Positions 27,736 to 36,497 of a stretch of DNA of 64,000 nt are shown piece after piece. The stretch is from Nonomuraea angiospora. Its GTDB lineage: Bacteria; Actinomycetota; Actinomycetes; Streptosporangiales; Streptosporangiaceae. The notes beneath the pieces are model-generated. The model did not search any database. It was not told the DNA's origin and saw nothing but the letters and a program-made list of their open reading frames with translations. The stretch is from positions 13,029,169-13,093,168 of the forward strand of contig NZ_JADBEK010000001.1 in the NCBI RefSeq assembly GCF_014873145.1. Reading direction: 5' to 3'. The position numbers and the translations under genes are program-made. Every line of letters begins with the position of its first letter. The stretch's first letter is position 1.

Positions 27736-28252
27736 TCACTGATCGGCGGGGATCCGGCCGGTGAGCTCGTCGGCGGGCGGCTCGCCGCCGGTGACGACGG
27801 CCAGGCGCGCGCGGTGGAGCAGCCCGCCGTACGCGTGCAGCTCGCGGCCGAACCTCGGCCAGCAGGGCGGCTCCTCGTCGCCGCGATAGCCGTCGCCGGC
27901 CCTGGTGACCAGCGAGACCGCCGCGACGGGCAGGCCGGGCCGGGCCCGGCGCAGCTCGCGCAGCACGCCGAGCCGGTCGAGGACGGTCAGCGTGTCGCCG
28001 GCGCTGGTCCTGGATGGGATGAGGCCGCCGTGCACCAGCGTCTCCACGCAGACCACCGAGGCGTCGACGTCCTGGTAGAGCAGCCGGTCGCCGAGCGGCC
28101 CGGCCTTGCCGGGGTCCGCATCGACGGCGGCAGCCCGGCATCGGGCAGTCTGAGCCGGGCGCCGGCGATGGCCGCGACGTCGGCGGGCAGGCGGGTGTTG
28201 ACCGGGCGCTCGTCGAGGGGCAGCAGGGCGATGTGCGTGGCGGTGGGACTTT
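27736..28252 (-). pseudogene. Degraded DUF4127 family gene
   Basis: The N-terminal piece reads THIALLPLDERPVNTRLPAD, the usual opening of DUF4127 proteins. The match then jumps frame near 28110-28125 and continues in another frame as GDRLLYQDVDASVVCVETL then HGGLIPSRT, ending at 27736. Family members are about 500 residues; here only about 140 codons survive in two frames and no start codon remains. It abuts the GntR gene stop, so it was probably once in the same operon. Confidence 0.7.
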
Positions 28253-28978
28253 TTACTGGGGGTCGCGGTAGATCGTGAGCTGGTAGGAGTAGCGATCTCC
28301 CCGGTAGAGCGAGTCGGCGCGCTCGACGGCCCGGCCGCGGGCGTCGAAGCCGGTGCGTTGCACCAGGAAGGCGGGGGAGAACGGCGGCGCGCCGAGGGCC
28401 TGCGCGTCGTCCGGATCGAGCACGGTGGCCTTGATCGTCTGCTCCGCCCGGTGCAGGGTCAGCCCGTAGCGGGCCGACAGCGCCTCGTACAGCGAGCCGT
28501 GCAGCTCCTCCGGCCCCAGGTCGTCGGGCACGAGCTCGCCGGGCAGGTAGCAGTGCTCCAGGCACATGGGCTCGTCGTCGGCGGTGCGGACCCGGCGGAT
28601 GTGCAGGACCTGCGACGACGGGCTGATCTGCAGCGCGTAGCCGATGTCGGCGCCCGCCGGGATCCGCTCGGAGCCGACCTCGAGCGACCCGGGACGCAGG
28701 CCGCGCGAGCGCATGTCCTCGCTGAAGGAGGTCAGCTCGACGGACTTGTGGATGCGCGGCTCGCTCGCGAACGTGCCGGACCCCTGGACCCGGTAGACGC
28801 GCCCCTCCCGCTCGAGCTGGTCGAGCACCCGGCGCACGGTGAGCCGGCTGACCGAGAACTCCTCGGCCAGGCTCCGCTCGGTGGGCAGGCGCTCGTGCGG
28901 GGTCAGCCCGCCGAGCAGGAGGTCCACCAGGTGCTGACGGAGTTGCTCAGACTTGGCCGGGGGGCGTTCCGTCTTCAT
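28253..28978 (-). CDS. GntR/HutC-family regulator with UTRA domain
   Basis: The 241-residue protein starts at the ATG at 28978 (MKTERPPAKSEQLRQHL). The winged HTH (about 15-75) includes LPTERSLAEEFSVSRLTVRRVLDQLEREGRVYRVQGSGTF in outline, and the UTRA effector domain follows (about 95-238, with LHIRRVRTADDEPMCLEHCYLP and RADSLYRGDRYSYQL). HutC-type UTRA regulators such as NagR and DasR sense phosphorylated amino sugars. The divergent genes are nanE and nanK, so ManNAc-6-P, GlcNAc-6-P or GlcN-6-P is a likely effector. An operator lies between the divergent units. Confidence 0.9.
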   Translation of the reverse strand: MKTERPPAKSEQLRQHLVDLLLGGLTPHERLPTERSLAEEFSVSRLTVRRVLDQLEREGRVYRVQGSGTFASEPRIHKSVELTSFSEDMRSRGLRPGSLEVGSERIPAGADIGYALQISPSSQVLHIRRVRTADDEPMCLEHCYLPGELVPDDLGPEELHGSLYEALSARYGLTLHRAEQTIKATVLDPDDAQALGAPPFSPAFLVQRTGFDARGRAVERADSLYRGDRYSYQLTIYRDPQ

Positions 28979-28999
28979 GGCCCAGGAGTTTAACCCAGA

Positions 29000-29015
29000 A
29001 TTGGTGTACTCCAAT
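29000..29015. promoter_or_regulatory. GntR/UTRA-type operator
   Basis: ATTGGTGTACTCCAAT is a 16-base palindrome with one mismatched pair, in the style of the DasR/NagR site (TGGTCTAGACCA). It lies 22 bases before the GntR start and next to the divergent promoter TTGACC (29019-29024) -18- TATACC (29043-29048), so it can control both directions. Confidence 0.65.
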
Positions 29016-29018
29016 ATC

Positions 29019-29048
29019 TTGACCATCTCCCGTCGGCTGGCCTATACC
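29019..29048 (+). promoter_or_regulatory. Promoter of the nan operon
   Basis: TTGACC and TATACC are separated by 18 bases, starting four bases after the operator and about 40 bases before the first start codon of the plus-strand operon. Confidence 0.55.
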
Positions 29049-29085
29049 GATCACAGCAAATACGGCATTTTACGTGGAGCGAGAG

Positions 29086-29433
29086 ATGGAGATCGCCAAA
29101 GTGGGCATGCCCTTAGTGCTCGTTGCCGCGCTGGCGGCCTGCTCCGGCGACGCCGCCGAATCCGGTGGCAGGACGACGATCACGTTCTCCTGCCTCTGGT
29201 CCGGGCCGGAGGGCGAGGCGATCGAGCCGGACTTCCTCAACCCGCTCATCTACCTCAACGACAGCGAGAAGTACACCTTGTCCATCGGTCTGTACGCCTT
29301 CTTCGCCGAGCACGACGTCGCCTGGGGGCCGCTGATGGCCGCCTGCGTCATGTTCACGATCCCCGCCCTGCTGATCTTCATCGCCGGTCAGCGCTACTTC
29401 GTGGGCGGCGTCTCCACGGGGGCGCTCAAATGA
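29086..29433 (+). pseudogene. Chimeric remnant: ABC sugar-binding lipoprotein N-terminus joined to permease C-terminus
   Basis: The 115-residue frame starts at ATG 29086. It begins as a lipoprotein (VLVAALAACSG lipobox, then TITFSCLWSGPEGEAIE, the first strand of an ABC sugar-binding protein). Near 29224 it switches, in frame, to DFLNPLIYLNDSEKYTLSIG and then IPALLIFIAGQRYFVGGVSTGALK, the C-terminus of a MalG-type sugar permease including the usual end. The intervening binding protein, first permease and most of the second are gone, a deletion of probably more than 2 kb. It overlaps nanE by ATGA, as the intact permease presumably did. It cannot be a working importer. Confidence 0.85.
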
Positions 29434-30083
29434 ACGAGCTGCGCGGCGGGCTGGTCGTCTCCTGCCAGGCTCCGGCCGGGCATCCGTTACGCGATCCCGA
29501 GGTGATCGCCCGGCTGGCCGAGTGCGCCGTGCTCGGCGGGGCCGCCGGGCTGCGGGTCAACTCCGCCGAGGACGTCGCGGCGGTGCGCCGCCGTACGACC
29601 TCGCCGGTGATCGGCCTGCACAAGGTCAGGCACGGCCACCGGTACGTGATCACGCCGACGCTGGAGCTGGCGGCCGGGCTCGCCGAGGCCGGCGCGGACA
29701 TGATCGCCGTGGACCTCACGCCGGAGACACCCGGGCCGGGGCCGAAGCTGATCGAGGAGATCCACGCGCTGGGCCTGCCCGTCATGGGGGACGTCTCGAC
29801 CCTCGACGAGGGCCTGGACGCCTGGGAGGCGGGCGCGGACGTCGTCGGCACCACGCTGTCCGGCTACACCGCCCGCCAGCTGCCCACGCCGCACGACCCC
29901 GACCTGCACCTGGTCGGCGCGCTCGCCTCGCGCGGGGTGCGGGTGATCGCCGAGGGCCGCTACCGCACCGAGCACCAGGTACGGCAGGCGTTCGCGGCAG
30001 GCGCGTGGGCCGTCGTGGTCGGCGGCGCGATCACCGATCCCATCTCCATCACGCGGCGCCTGGCCGCCGCGGCCTCGCGATGA
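29430..30083 (+). CDS. nanE: N-acetylmannosamine-6-phosphate 2-epimerase
   Basis: The 217-residue TIM-barrel protein converts ManNAc-6-P to GlcNAc-6-P in sialic-acid catabolism. Family landmarks are LVVSCQAPAGHPLRDP, GLRVNSAEDV, VIGLHKVRH, ADMIAVDLTPE, VMGDVSTLDEG (with the Asp), VGTTLSGYT, VIAEGRYRT (catalytic Glu) and VVVGGAITDP. The ATG at 29430 overlaps the upstream stop and the gene overlaps nanK by ATGA. It is full length, so this part of the pathway is preserved even though the importer is broken. Confidence 0.95.
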   Translation: MNELRGGLVVSCQAPAGHPLRDPEVIARLAECAVLGGAAGLRVNSAEDVAAVRRRTTSPVIGLHKVRHGHRYVITPTLELAAGLAEAGADMIAVDLTPETPGPGPKLIEEIHALGLPVMGDVSTLDEGLDAWEAGADVVGTTLSGYTARQLPTPHDPDLHLVGALASRGVRVIAEGRYRTEHQVRQAFAAGAWAVVVGGAITDPISITRRLAAAASR

Positions 30084-30991
30084 CGCGCCCCGACGGCGGG
30101 GTGCCGCTCGCGCTGGCCGTGGACATCGGCGGGACCAAGATCGCGGCCGGGCTCGTGGCAGCGGACGGCACACTCGCCGAGCACCGCAGGATGGCCACCC
30201 CCGCCGGTCCGGAGATCCTCGAGACCGTCTTCGAGCTCGCCCGGCCGCTGGTGGGGCGGGCCGCGGTCTGCGGGATCGGCACCGCCGGCACCGTCGATCC
30301 GCGGGGGCGCATCGCCTCGGCGACCGACCTGCTCACCGGCTGGGCGGGCACCGACGTCAAGGGCGCGGCCGAGCGCACGCTCGCGCTCCCCACGGTCGTC
30401 CTGAACGACTGCCACGCCGCCGGAGCCGCCGAGGCGCGGGCCGGGGCCGCCCGCGACGCCCGTACGGCGCTGGTCGTCGCCATCGGAACGGGCATCGGCG
30501 GCGCGGTGTGCGTCGAGGGCCGGGTCCGGACGGGGGTCTCGGGGACCGCGGGCAGCATCGGCCACCTCCCCGCGCCGACGACGGCGGGCGCGCGCTGCTC
30601 GTGCGGGGCGCTCGACCACGTCGAGGCGCACGCGTCAGGACCCGCGATCGAACGCGCCTACCGGGAGCAGACCGGTCGGGCGCTCCCGCTCGCCGAGATC
30701 GGCCGGCTCGGCTCCCGCGTGATCACCGACGCGGCGACGCTCCTGGGCCGCGTCTTGGCCGGCGCCGCCAACCTGATCGACCCCGACGCGATCGTCATCG
30801 CGGGCGGGGTCTCGATGCTCGGCCCGGCGCTGCTCCGGCCGATGGAGGCCGCCTACCGCGCCGAGACCCTGCCGGGCCCGTCCGCCGCACCGATACTCCC
30901 GGCCGCGCTCGGCGCGGACGCGGGGCTGGTCGGCGCGGGCCTGGAAGCCCTGTCCCATCTCGAGAACGGATCGTCATGCGCCGCGTTCTAG
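30080..30991 (+). CDS. nanK: ROK-family N-acetylmannosamine kinase
   Basis: The 303-residue protein has the ROK phosphate motif AVDIGGTKIAAGLV at residues 13-26, the VLNDCHAAG segment with catalytic Asp, GIGTAGTVD, and a zinc cluster of GHLPAP ... CSCGALDHVEAHASG. It would phosphorylate ManNAc (or a similar amino sugar) with ATP, supplying substrate to nanE immediately upstream. Start and stop overlap its neighbours (ATGA with nanE; 16 bases into the next, broken gene). Confidence 0.92.
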   Translation: MTRPDGGVPLALAVDIGGTKIAAGLVAADGTLAEHRRMATPAGPEILETVFELARPLVGRAAVCGIGTAGTVDPRGRIASATDLLTGWAGTDVKGAAERTLALPTVVLNDCHAAGAAEARAGAARDARTALVVAIGTGIGGAVCVEGRVRTGVSGTAGSIGHLPAPTTAGARCSCGALDHVEAHASGPAIERAYREQTGRALPLAEIGRLGSRVITDAATLLGRVLAGAANLIDPDAIVIAGGVSMLGPALLRPMEAAYRAETLPGPSAAPILPAALGADAGLVGAGLEALSHLENGSSCAAF

Positions 30992-32150
30992 CCGTCTTGT
31001 CCCTCGTCATGGGGCCTGCCGGCCGTCGCGGGCCCCGCCGGTGCGGCCACGTGCGCCGCCACTCCGCGTTTCGCCGGGTCGTTCCTGCAGCCCGGCCTCG
31101 GCGACACCTGGACCCCGGCCGCCTGGGACCAGGAGCTCGGATACCTCGAACGGGCCTGCATGGACCAGCTCGTCCTGCAGTGGACGGCCGACAGCCAGGC
31201 CCGGACTGCCGTCTACCCGTCCGCGCTCTACGGCCAGTCCACGACGACCGACGTGGTGGGGCCGCCCTCTCCGCCGCCGACCACCTGCACGCCCTCAGCC
31301 CCGGCAAGCCCGTCGTGATCTCCCCGTTCCTCAACACCGCCGGCGGGCTCACCACCGCGCAGTGGCAGAGCATGTGGACCACGATCCTGGCCACGAGCCC
31401 GATCGACGTGATCGCCCCGCAGGACGGCGTCGGCGCGGGACACGCCACCGCGAGCCGGCTCGCCGCCTGGTTCGCGGCCACCAAGAACGCGATCACCGCC
31501 GCCCGGCCCGCCACTCGGCTCCGGGCCGACAGGGCACGCTGGTCAAGACGTTGTACGGCACGGCCACCACCTTCACAGACGCGGGGCTCGACCCGTCCAC
31601 GGCCTGCACCTACACGCTGCGGGCCTTCGACGCGGCCGGCAACCAGTCGGCCGCGAGCGGCCCGGCCTCCGCCACGACCCCGGCCGCGCCGGGCAACCCG
31701 GTCAACCTCGCGGCGGGCCGGCCGTACACGGTGTCGCAGGCCGCCTCCCCGTCCTATCCCGACAGCGGTGGCGAGCTGATCGACGGCGCGTACGGCACGG
31801 CGTCGTACGGCGACGCCGCCTGGCAGGGCCGCAACACCGGCGCCGGCTATTCGATCACCGTGGACCTCGGCGCGCAGAAGACCGTCAAGGAGCTGCGCAG
31901 CGACTGGCTGCGGACCAGGAGCGTCTGCATCTTCCTGCCGAAGAAGGTGACCTACGAGGTGTCGGCCGACGGATCGTCGTACACGGCGGCCGGCTCCGTG
32001 GCCGCCCCCGCGGCCGGGGACGCCGACCAGGCCCGCGCGTACCGCCTCCTCGGGCTGAACACCACCGCCCGCTACGTCCGGATCACCGTCGAGCCGGCCG
32101 GCAGCGCCTGGTCGTTCACCGACGAGGTGGAGGTGCGCACCACCTGGCCG
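30976..32150 (+). pseudogene. Frameshifted DUF4434 - FN3 - F5/8-type C secreted protein
   Basis: The gene begins MRRVLAVLSLVMG (signal peptide). It shifts frame at a GGGG run near 31013 to reach AGSFLQPGLGDTWTPAAWDQ, shifts again at a GGGG run near 31260 to reach AADHLHALSPGKPVVISPF then DVIAPQDGVGAG (DUF4434 barrel), and near 31530 loses sequence before an FN3 end (YTLRAFDAAGNQS). A discoidin-like domain follows (NLAAGRPYTVSQAAS ... YVRITVEPAG). No stop occurs at the expected end; the frame reads into the terminator. Three lesions make function unlikely, although the two homopolymer shifts could be sequencing errors. Confidence 0.8.
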
Positions 32151-32164
32151 GCCCGGCCGGCGAG

Positions 32165-32194
32165 CTGCCGGAGCCGAGGCCCCGGCTCCGGCAG
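32165..32194. terminator. Bidirectional hairpin terminator
   Basis: A perfect 12-bp stem CTGCCGGAGCCG / CGGCTCCGGCAG with a six-base loop sits between the broken DUF4434 gene and the convergent membrane-protein gene. Confidence 0.85.
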
Positions 32195-32219
32195 CGGTCC
32201 TGCCATCAGGCGGAGCGGG

Positions 32220-32747
32220 TCACCTTCCCTGGCGGGCGGCCTTGCCGCCGGAGCCGAAGAAGAAGACGGCCGCGGCCAGCCCCAGTACGGCCACGAGCAC
32301 GTCGGCGACCAGCGTGAGGGTGGGCAGGGTGATGAACAGGCCCACCACCTTGAACAGCACGGAGAAGATCACGATGATGGTGGCGAAGACCCGGACGGCG
32401 CCGCCGCCGCGCAGCGCCAGCCAGGCGAGCAGGATGAGCACGAGCGACCAGAAGATCGTGTTGTAGGCGAGCCCGGAGTAGATCATCTGGAGCCCCTCGA
32501 ACCGGTCGCTCTGGATGTCGACGTCGTCGGGGCTGATGGGGCCAGAGCCCATGTCCGCGTTCGCGGCGATCTGTTCCTTGATCGCCTGTGTGCCGGAGAC
32601 GATGATCCCGATGGAGCTGATCACGTTGAGCGTCGCGGCGGCGATGGCCGTGTACGCCGCTCGGGTTAAGTTCGCCGGCCTCTGCGGGGCCTCGGCGGCG
32701 CGCCCGTCTTGGAAGTGGGCGGGTGCCTGCGGCTCGTACATGGACAT
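32220..32747 (-). CDS. Four-helix membrane protein, unknown function
   Basis: The 175-residue protein starts at the ATG at 32747 (MSMYEPQAP) behind AAGAGG. After a 40-residue polar N-terminus come four hydrophobic helices: AAATLNVISSIGIIVSG, TIFWSLVLILLAWLAL, FATIIVIFSVLFKVVGLFI and VADVLVAVLGLAAAVFF. A polar loop with ISPDDVDIQSDRFEG lies between helices 1 and 2. This resembles small actinobacterial DUF-type four-helix membrane proteins, with no known role. The 547-base region 32748-33294 upstream has only short, unconvincing frames. Confidence 0.7.
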   Translation of the reverse strand: MSMYEPQAPAHFQDGRAAEAPQRPANLTRAAYTAIAAATLNVISSIGIIVSGTQAIKEQIAANADMGSGPISPDDVDIQSDRFEGLQMIYSGLAYNTIFWSLVLILLAWLALRGGGAVRVFATIIVIFSVLFKVVGLFITLPTLTLVADVLVAVLGLAAAVFFFGSGGKAARQGR

Positions 32748-33294
32748 GCGGACCTCTTTCCGGAACGTTGGGCTTCTCGACGATGCGGTGATTGTCGCGA
32801 TCGTTAATGCCACACGCATTTCGCGCGGCCCTGAGAGGTATAGCAGATTCGCTCGGTCTTCGAGTGTGACGGCTAATTCTGAAGCCGCTCACGATAGCGA
32901 TCCGCTCCATTGAATCGGCGGAGGAAAGCGGCTTCCCGGGCGGTAATAACGCTGCTCACCTGGGACGGAAGAAGAGCGGAAGAAAAATGGAAGAGCGGCA
33001 CTCTAACGTCCTGCGACATCAGCCGGGCTTGCCTCGCCGACCGCGAAAAAGCCATCGGGGCGGCACCGGATATTTCTCGCCCAGCTTCCGGAAGAATGGC
33101 CTGCGATAAATGTCGCTCAGACCTTGCGAATCGCGGACGACGGCAGCCCCTGGCCGGCCCGCGACGCCGGTGAAGGCCGCCGTCGGCGCTGGGGTCTCGC
33201 CGGCCGGCCGTCGCGTCGGCAAGCCGCAGAGGGCATGGAAAAGGACGCCGACGTCGTCTACCTCGACCCGGGCGACGTCGGCGTGGCCTGCTGA

Positions 33295-33612
33295 TCAGCG
33301 TGGGCGGCTGAGGGCGGCCTCGGCCAGATCCGTCCACGTCTCGGCCGAGGAGTGGGGCACGACCACCCAGTCCTTGACCACCCTGCCCCGCCCCGAGGGG
33401 TCGAACAGGGACGCCCCGGCCAGCTGGAGCGCGGCTGTGTGTTCGGGGGTGTCCCTGACCAGCCGGAACACCATCGCGCCGTCGCGCTGCAGGCTCGCGA
33501 ACACCTTCCCCGCCTGATCTTTGAGCGCGGGACGCCCCATCATCCTGGAGATCTGTACGCCCAGGTCGGCCAGCTCGGCGCCGACCTGCTTGAAATCCTC
33601 TTCCGCGCTCAT
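33295..33612 (-). CDS. Hypothetical protein, 105 residues
   Basis: Starts at the ATG at 33612 (MSAEEDFKQVGAEL) and ends SRPR. It is a soluble, mixed alpha/beta protein with no signal peptide or cysteines. The segment VFRLVRDTPEHTAALQLAGASLF and the Trp-containing WVVVPHSSAETWTDLAEAAL look protein-like, and codon bias supports coding. No family is recognised. It stands alone between the membrane protein and the sialidase. Confidence 0.5.
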   Translation of the reverse strand: MSAEEDFKQVGAELADLGVQISRMMGRPALKDQAGKVFASLQRDGAMVFRLVRDTPEHTAALQLAGASLFDPSGRGRVVKDWVVVPHSSAETWTDLAEAALSRPR

Positions 33613-33719
33613 CGTCAGTCAGTCAGTCCCCAGCTCCATGGCCCCGGCCTTCCGGCAGCAGGCGATCAGGCTAGTCGTCCTGTCGGCGCCGATCAAGGTC
33701 GGCAGCGGGCGCCACTTCC

Positions 33720-35831
33720 TTATCCGGGTGCGCGGAGCAGCCGGACGGCGTCGGCGATGACCACGCCGTTCGCGTCGTCGCTCAGCTCGACCCTGCCCAC
33801 CCCCTCGCTGATGCGGTACGTGCCGAGCGAGACCCAGGAACCGCCGCGCGGCTCCGTCGCTCCGCTCCTGCGCTGGTCGACGCGCACGAGCGTTGTCCCA
33901 CTGGCGTGACGGACCCTGAAGGGCGCGTTGCTGGCGCGGTTGGCGTGCGCGGTGTAGGAGACCTGTACCTCGTAGTCGCCGGTGAGCGGGACCACCGGCC
34001 GCCACCGGACGACGCGTCCGCCCGTGCCGGCGGGGGCGTACTGGTAGTCGCCGCCCCGGTAGCCGGGCACGCCCGTGCCGGCCGTCCAGGTGCCGCTGAT
34101 GATTTCGTAGCCGAGTTCGTCGTTGTCGACCACCGCCTCTTCCCGTACGTCGGGCTGGGAGGGCGCGTCGATCAGGCTCAGCGTGTCCAGAGAGACCAGC
34201 CTGCCGCCGCCGCGGCCCACCCCGGAAGCGGTGAACCGGATCTTGTGCGAGCCGGCCGTCAGATCGAGGCTGCCGAGTTGCGCGACGTCGTAGCCGTCAG
34301 CCCGGTCGGCGGTGGTGTCCACCAGCGCGGCCCGGGGTTTGACGCCGTCGGCCGAGACGGTGACCAGACCTCCGTCGGCGCTGCGGAAGTAGCGCAGCAG
34401 CAGCTCGTAGGTTCCCGCTGCCGGGACGTTCACGGTGTATTCGAAGTACGTGCCGGTCTGGGACGTGGTGAACACCACCCGTTTCCCGCCCCGGGCCACG
34501 GGGTCCTGGACGGCGGACATGGTGCCGCCGGACGTGGCGGCGCCGGTGGTGAGGTCGATGAGTCGTTCGGTGTGGCCGGGGCCGCCGGACAGGCTGTCCC
34601 GGCCGCCGCTCAGCCATTCGAGCGAGAACCGGCTCATGACCACGCGGCGGGGGAAGCTCGGGTCGTCGCCGTCGCGGCCGTAGAGGAGCAGGATCCGGCC
34701 GTCGGGGAGGCGGCCGAGCTCGGAGTAGTACGAGGGACCCTCGTTGATCACCTTGCTGTAGCGGAAGGAGCGCGCGTCGTCGTAGCTGATCGACACGGTC
34801 AGGTTGGTGCGGACGGGGGAGTCGGGCCGGCTGAACAGCACCCGGCTCACCTCGGACGTGCCCGGCCCGCCCGTGTAGCGCAGCAGGCTGGCGTCCACGG
34901 CGTTGAACGTGCCGGTGGCCCCGTCGAGCCGCGGCGGCGACCAGGTGAGCCCGCGATCGGCGCTGACCGACACGATCCGCTGCCGGTTGCCGCCCGCCGC
35001 GGCCCGGCCGTTGATCAGCACCGTGCCGTCGGACCGCTGGATCAGCCTGGCCTCGTTGATGGGATAGGCGGTGGAGACGGGCACCTCCCCGGTGGCCTGC
35101 CAGGTCTGGCCGTGGTCGTCGCTGTAGATCGACGCCACGCCGTAGCGGCGTTCGGGGACGGTGTTGCCGGTGACCTCGCGGCGGTGCGCGCAGTTGAGCA
35201 GCAGCCGGCCGTTGTCGAGCTGGATGCCGTGTCCGGGGCCGGGGCCGTGCAGCGTCCAGGCGTAGGGGAACCGGTCGAACAGGCCCGACATCCCGCGCGG
35301 CGCGCTCCAGGTGCGACCGCCGTCCTCGCTGGAGATCATGAAGAGGTCGCCCTTGTCGCCGGAGCAGCCGGTGTTCTCCGGCAGCCGGGTGGAGAGCATG
35401 TAGAACAGGAAGATGCCGCCGGTGAGCCGGTCGACCACGAAGGCCGGGTTCCCCCACGACTGGCCTCCGGCCGAGGCGACCAGCGTCCGGGTCGGCTCCC
35501 AGGTGTTGCCGCCGTCGGGGCTACGGCGCATGAGCAGGTCTCGGGGGCCCGCATCGCAGACCTCGTGGCGGCCTTCCGTGACGACCAGGACGGTGCCGTC
35601 CGGCAGCACGGCCAGCCCGTGGACGTGGTAGCTCTCCAGCGGATCCACGGTGTTGTCCCACAGCGTCGTCTCGTCGAAGGTCGTGTCGCCGGACGGTGCC
35701 GCCGTCCGCCGGGGCGTCGTCGCGTCCGCGGGTAGGGCGGGACCGAGTGCGACGGTCAACGAGGCCGCGGCGACTCCGAGGCCGAAGGCTCTGCGCCCGA
35801 TCAGGGGCCGATGGGGATCTGGCTGTGGCAT
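33720..35831 (-). CDS. Secreted GH33 sialidase with C-terminal accessory domains
   Basis: The 703-residue precursor begins with a Tat-type leader (GRRAFGLGV with Arg13-Arg14, cleavage near residue 36). The sialidase six-bladed propeller spans about 50-410 and has four Asp-boxes: SPDGGNTW at 104, SEDGGRTW at 168, SDDHGQTW at 237 and SADRGLTW at 290. The NEARL motif (Glu260, Arg262) and SYYSELGRLPDG supply the expected catalytic Glu/Arg and nucleophilic Tyr. A CBM6-like beta-sandwich (about 430-555) and a golvesin/Xly-type domain (about 570-700) follow, probably binding polysaccharide or cell surfaces. It would release sialic acid outside the cell, feeding nanK/nanE. Confidence 0.88.
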   Translation of the reverse strand: MPQPDPHRPLIGRRAFGLGVAAASLTVALGPALPADATTPRRTAAPSGDTTFDETTLWDNTVDPLESYHVHGLAVLPDGTVLVVTEGRHEVCDAGPRDLLMRRSPDGGNTWEPTRTLVASAGGQSWGNPAFVVDRLTGGIFLFYMLSTRLPENTGCSGDKGDLFMISSEDGGRTWSAPRGMSGLFDRFPYAWTLHGPGPGHGIQLDNGRLLLNCAHRREVTGNTVPERRYGVASIYSDDHGQTWQATGEVPVSTAYPINEARLIQRSDGTVLINGRAAAGGNRQRIVSVSADRGLTWSPPRLDGATGTFNAVDASLLRYTGGPGTSEVSRVLFSRPDSPVRTNLTVSISYDDARSFRYSKVINEGPSYYSELGRLPDGRILLLYGRDGDDPSFPRRVVMSRFSLEWLSGGRDSLSGGPGHTERLIDLTTGAATSGGTMSAVQDPVARGGKRVVFTTSQTGTYFEYTVNVPAAGTYELLLRYFRSADGGLVTVSADGVKPRAALVDTTADRADGYDVAQLGSLDLTAGSHKIRFTASGVGRGGGRLVSLDTLSLIDAPSQPDVREEAVVDNDELGYEIISGTWTAGTGVPGYRGGDYQYAPAGTGGRVVRWRPVVPLTGDYEVQVSYTAHANRASNAPFRVRHASGTTLVRVDQRRSGATEPRGGSWVSLGTYRISEGVGRVELSDDANGVVIADAVRLLRAPG

Positions 35832-36009
35832 GTGCTGCCTCCGGAGTGGGGGGTGATCCTTCAGGAGCAGGTGCGGGGCGCGAGTCCGAGGTTCGCCGCC
35901 CGTCCGCGGAGATCATCTCACCCTGCGGCGCTGTGCAGCTTCAAGGTCATCAAGCGGCGTCAGGCGAGTAGGCTGACCGCGGTTGCCCGCGAAGACGAAG
36001 GAGCCGCCC

Positions 36010-36474
36010 ATGACCGCCGACCCAACGATGACCCGGATCGGCCAGGGAGTGGAGTTGAATCACCACCAAGGTCAGCCCGAAGCCGCTCGCGACCTGTTCG
36101 CGCAGATCTGGGATGACATCGGCGGCGAGCAGGGCGATCCGCTGCACGTCTGCGTCCTCGCCCACTCGATGGCCGACGTACAGGACGACGTGCACGAGGA
36201 GCTGATGTGGGATCTGCGGGCGCTCGCCGCCGCCGATCGGGTCACCGATGAGCAGGTGGCGCAGGCAGGGGTGGCGCTTCCGGTGGCGGGCCTGTACCCA
36301 TCGCTGCACCTGAACCTGAGCGAGTGCTATCGCAAGCTGGGCGACCTCGATCGCGCCCGTGAGCACCTCCAGCAGGCGCGGGCCGGGATCGGCGCGCTGG
36401 GCGACGACGAGTACGGGCAGCTCATCAAGGGCGGCCTGGAGCGGCTGGCCGAGCAGCTGGGCGAGCCCGTCTGA
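36010..36474 (+). CDS. TPR-like helical protein
   Basis: The 154-residue protein is assigned ATG 36010, six bases after AAGGAG; a TTG at 35983 would extend it. Helical repeats resemble tetratricopeptide units: YPSLHLNLSECYRKLGDLDRAREHLQQARA is a clear TPR, and GQPEAARDLFAQIWDDIGG another. Proteins like this are common small actinomycete tetratricopeptide proteins of unknown role, probably scaffolds. It is monocistronic. Confidence 0.75.
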   Translation: MTADPTMTRIGQGVELNHHQGQPEAARDLFAQIWDDIGGEQGDPLHVCVLAHSMADVQDDVHEELMWDLRALAAADRVTDEQVAQAGVALPVAGLYPSLHLNLSECYRKLGDLDRAREHLQQARAGIGALGDDEYGQLIKGGLERLAEQLGEPV

Positions 36475-36497
36475 CTCCGAACCCGGCGTGACGTACG

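Noticed and set aside
33075..33294. Short plus-strand frame ending MEKDADVVYLDPGDVGVAC.
   Set aside because: Too short, no ribosome site and no recognisable domain; could be a remnant but cannot be supported.
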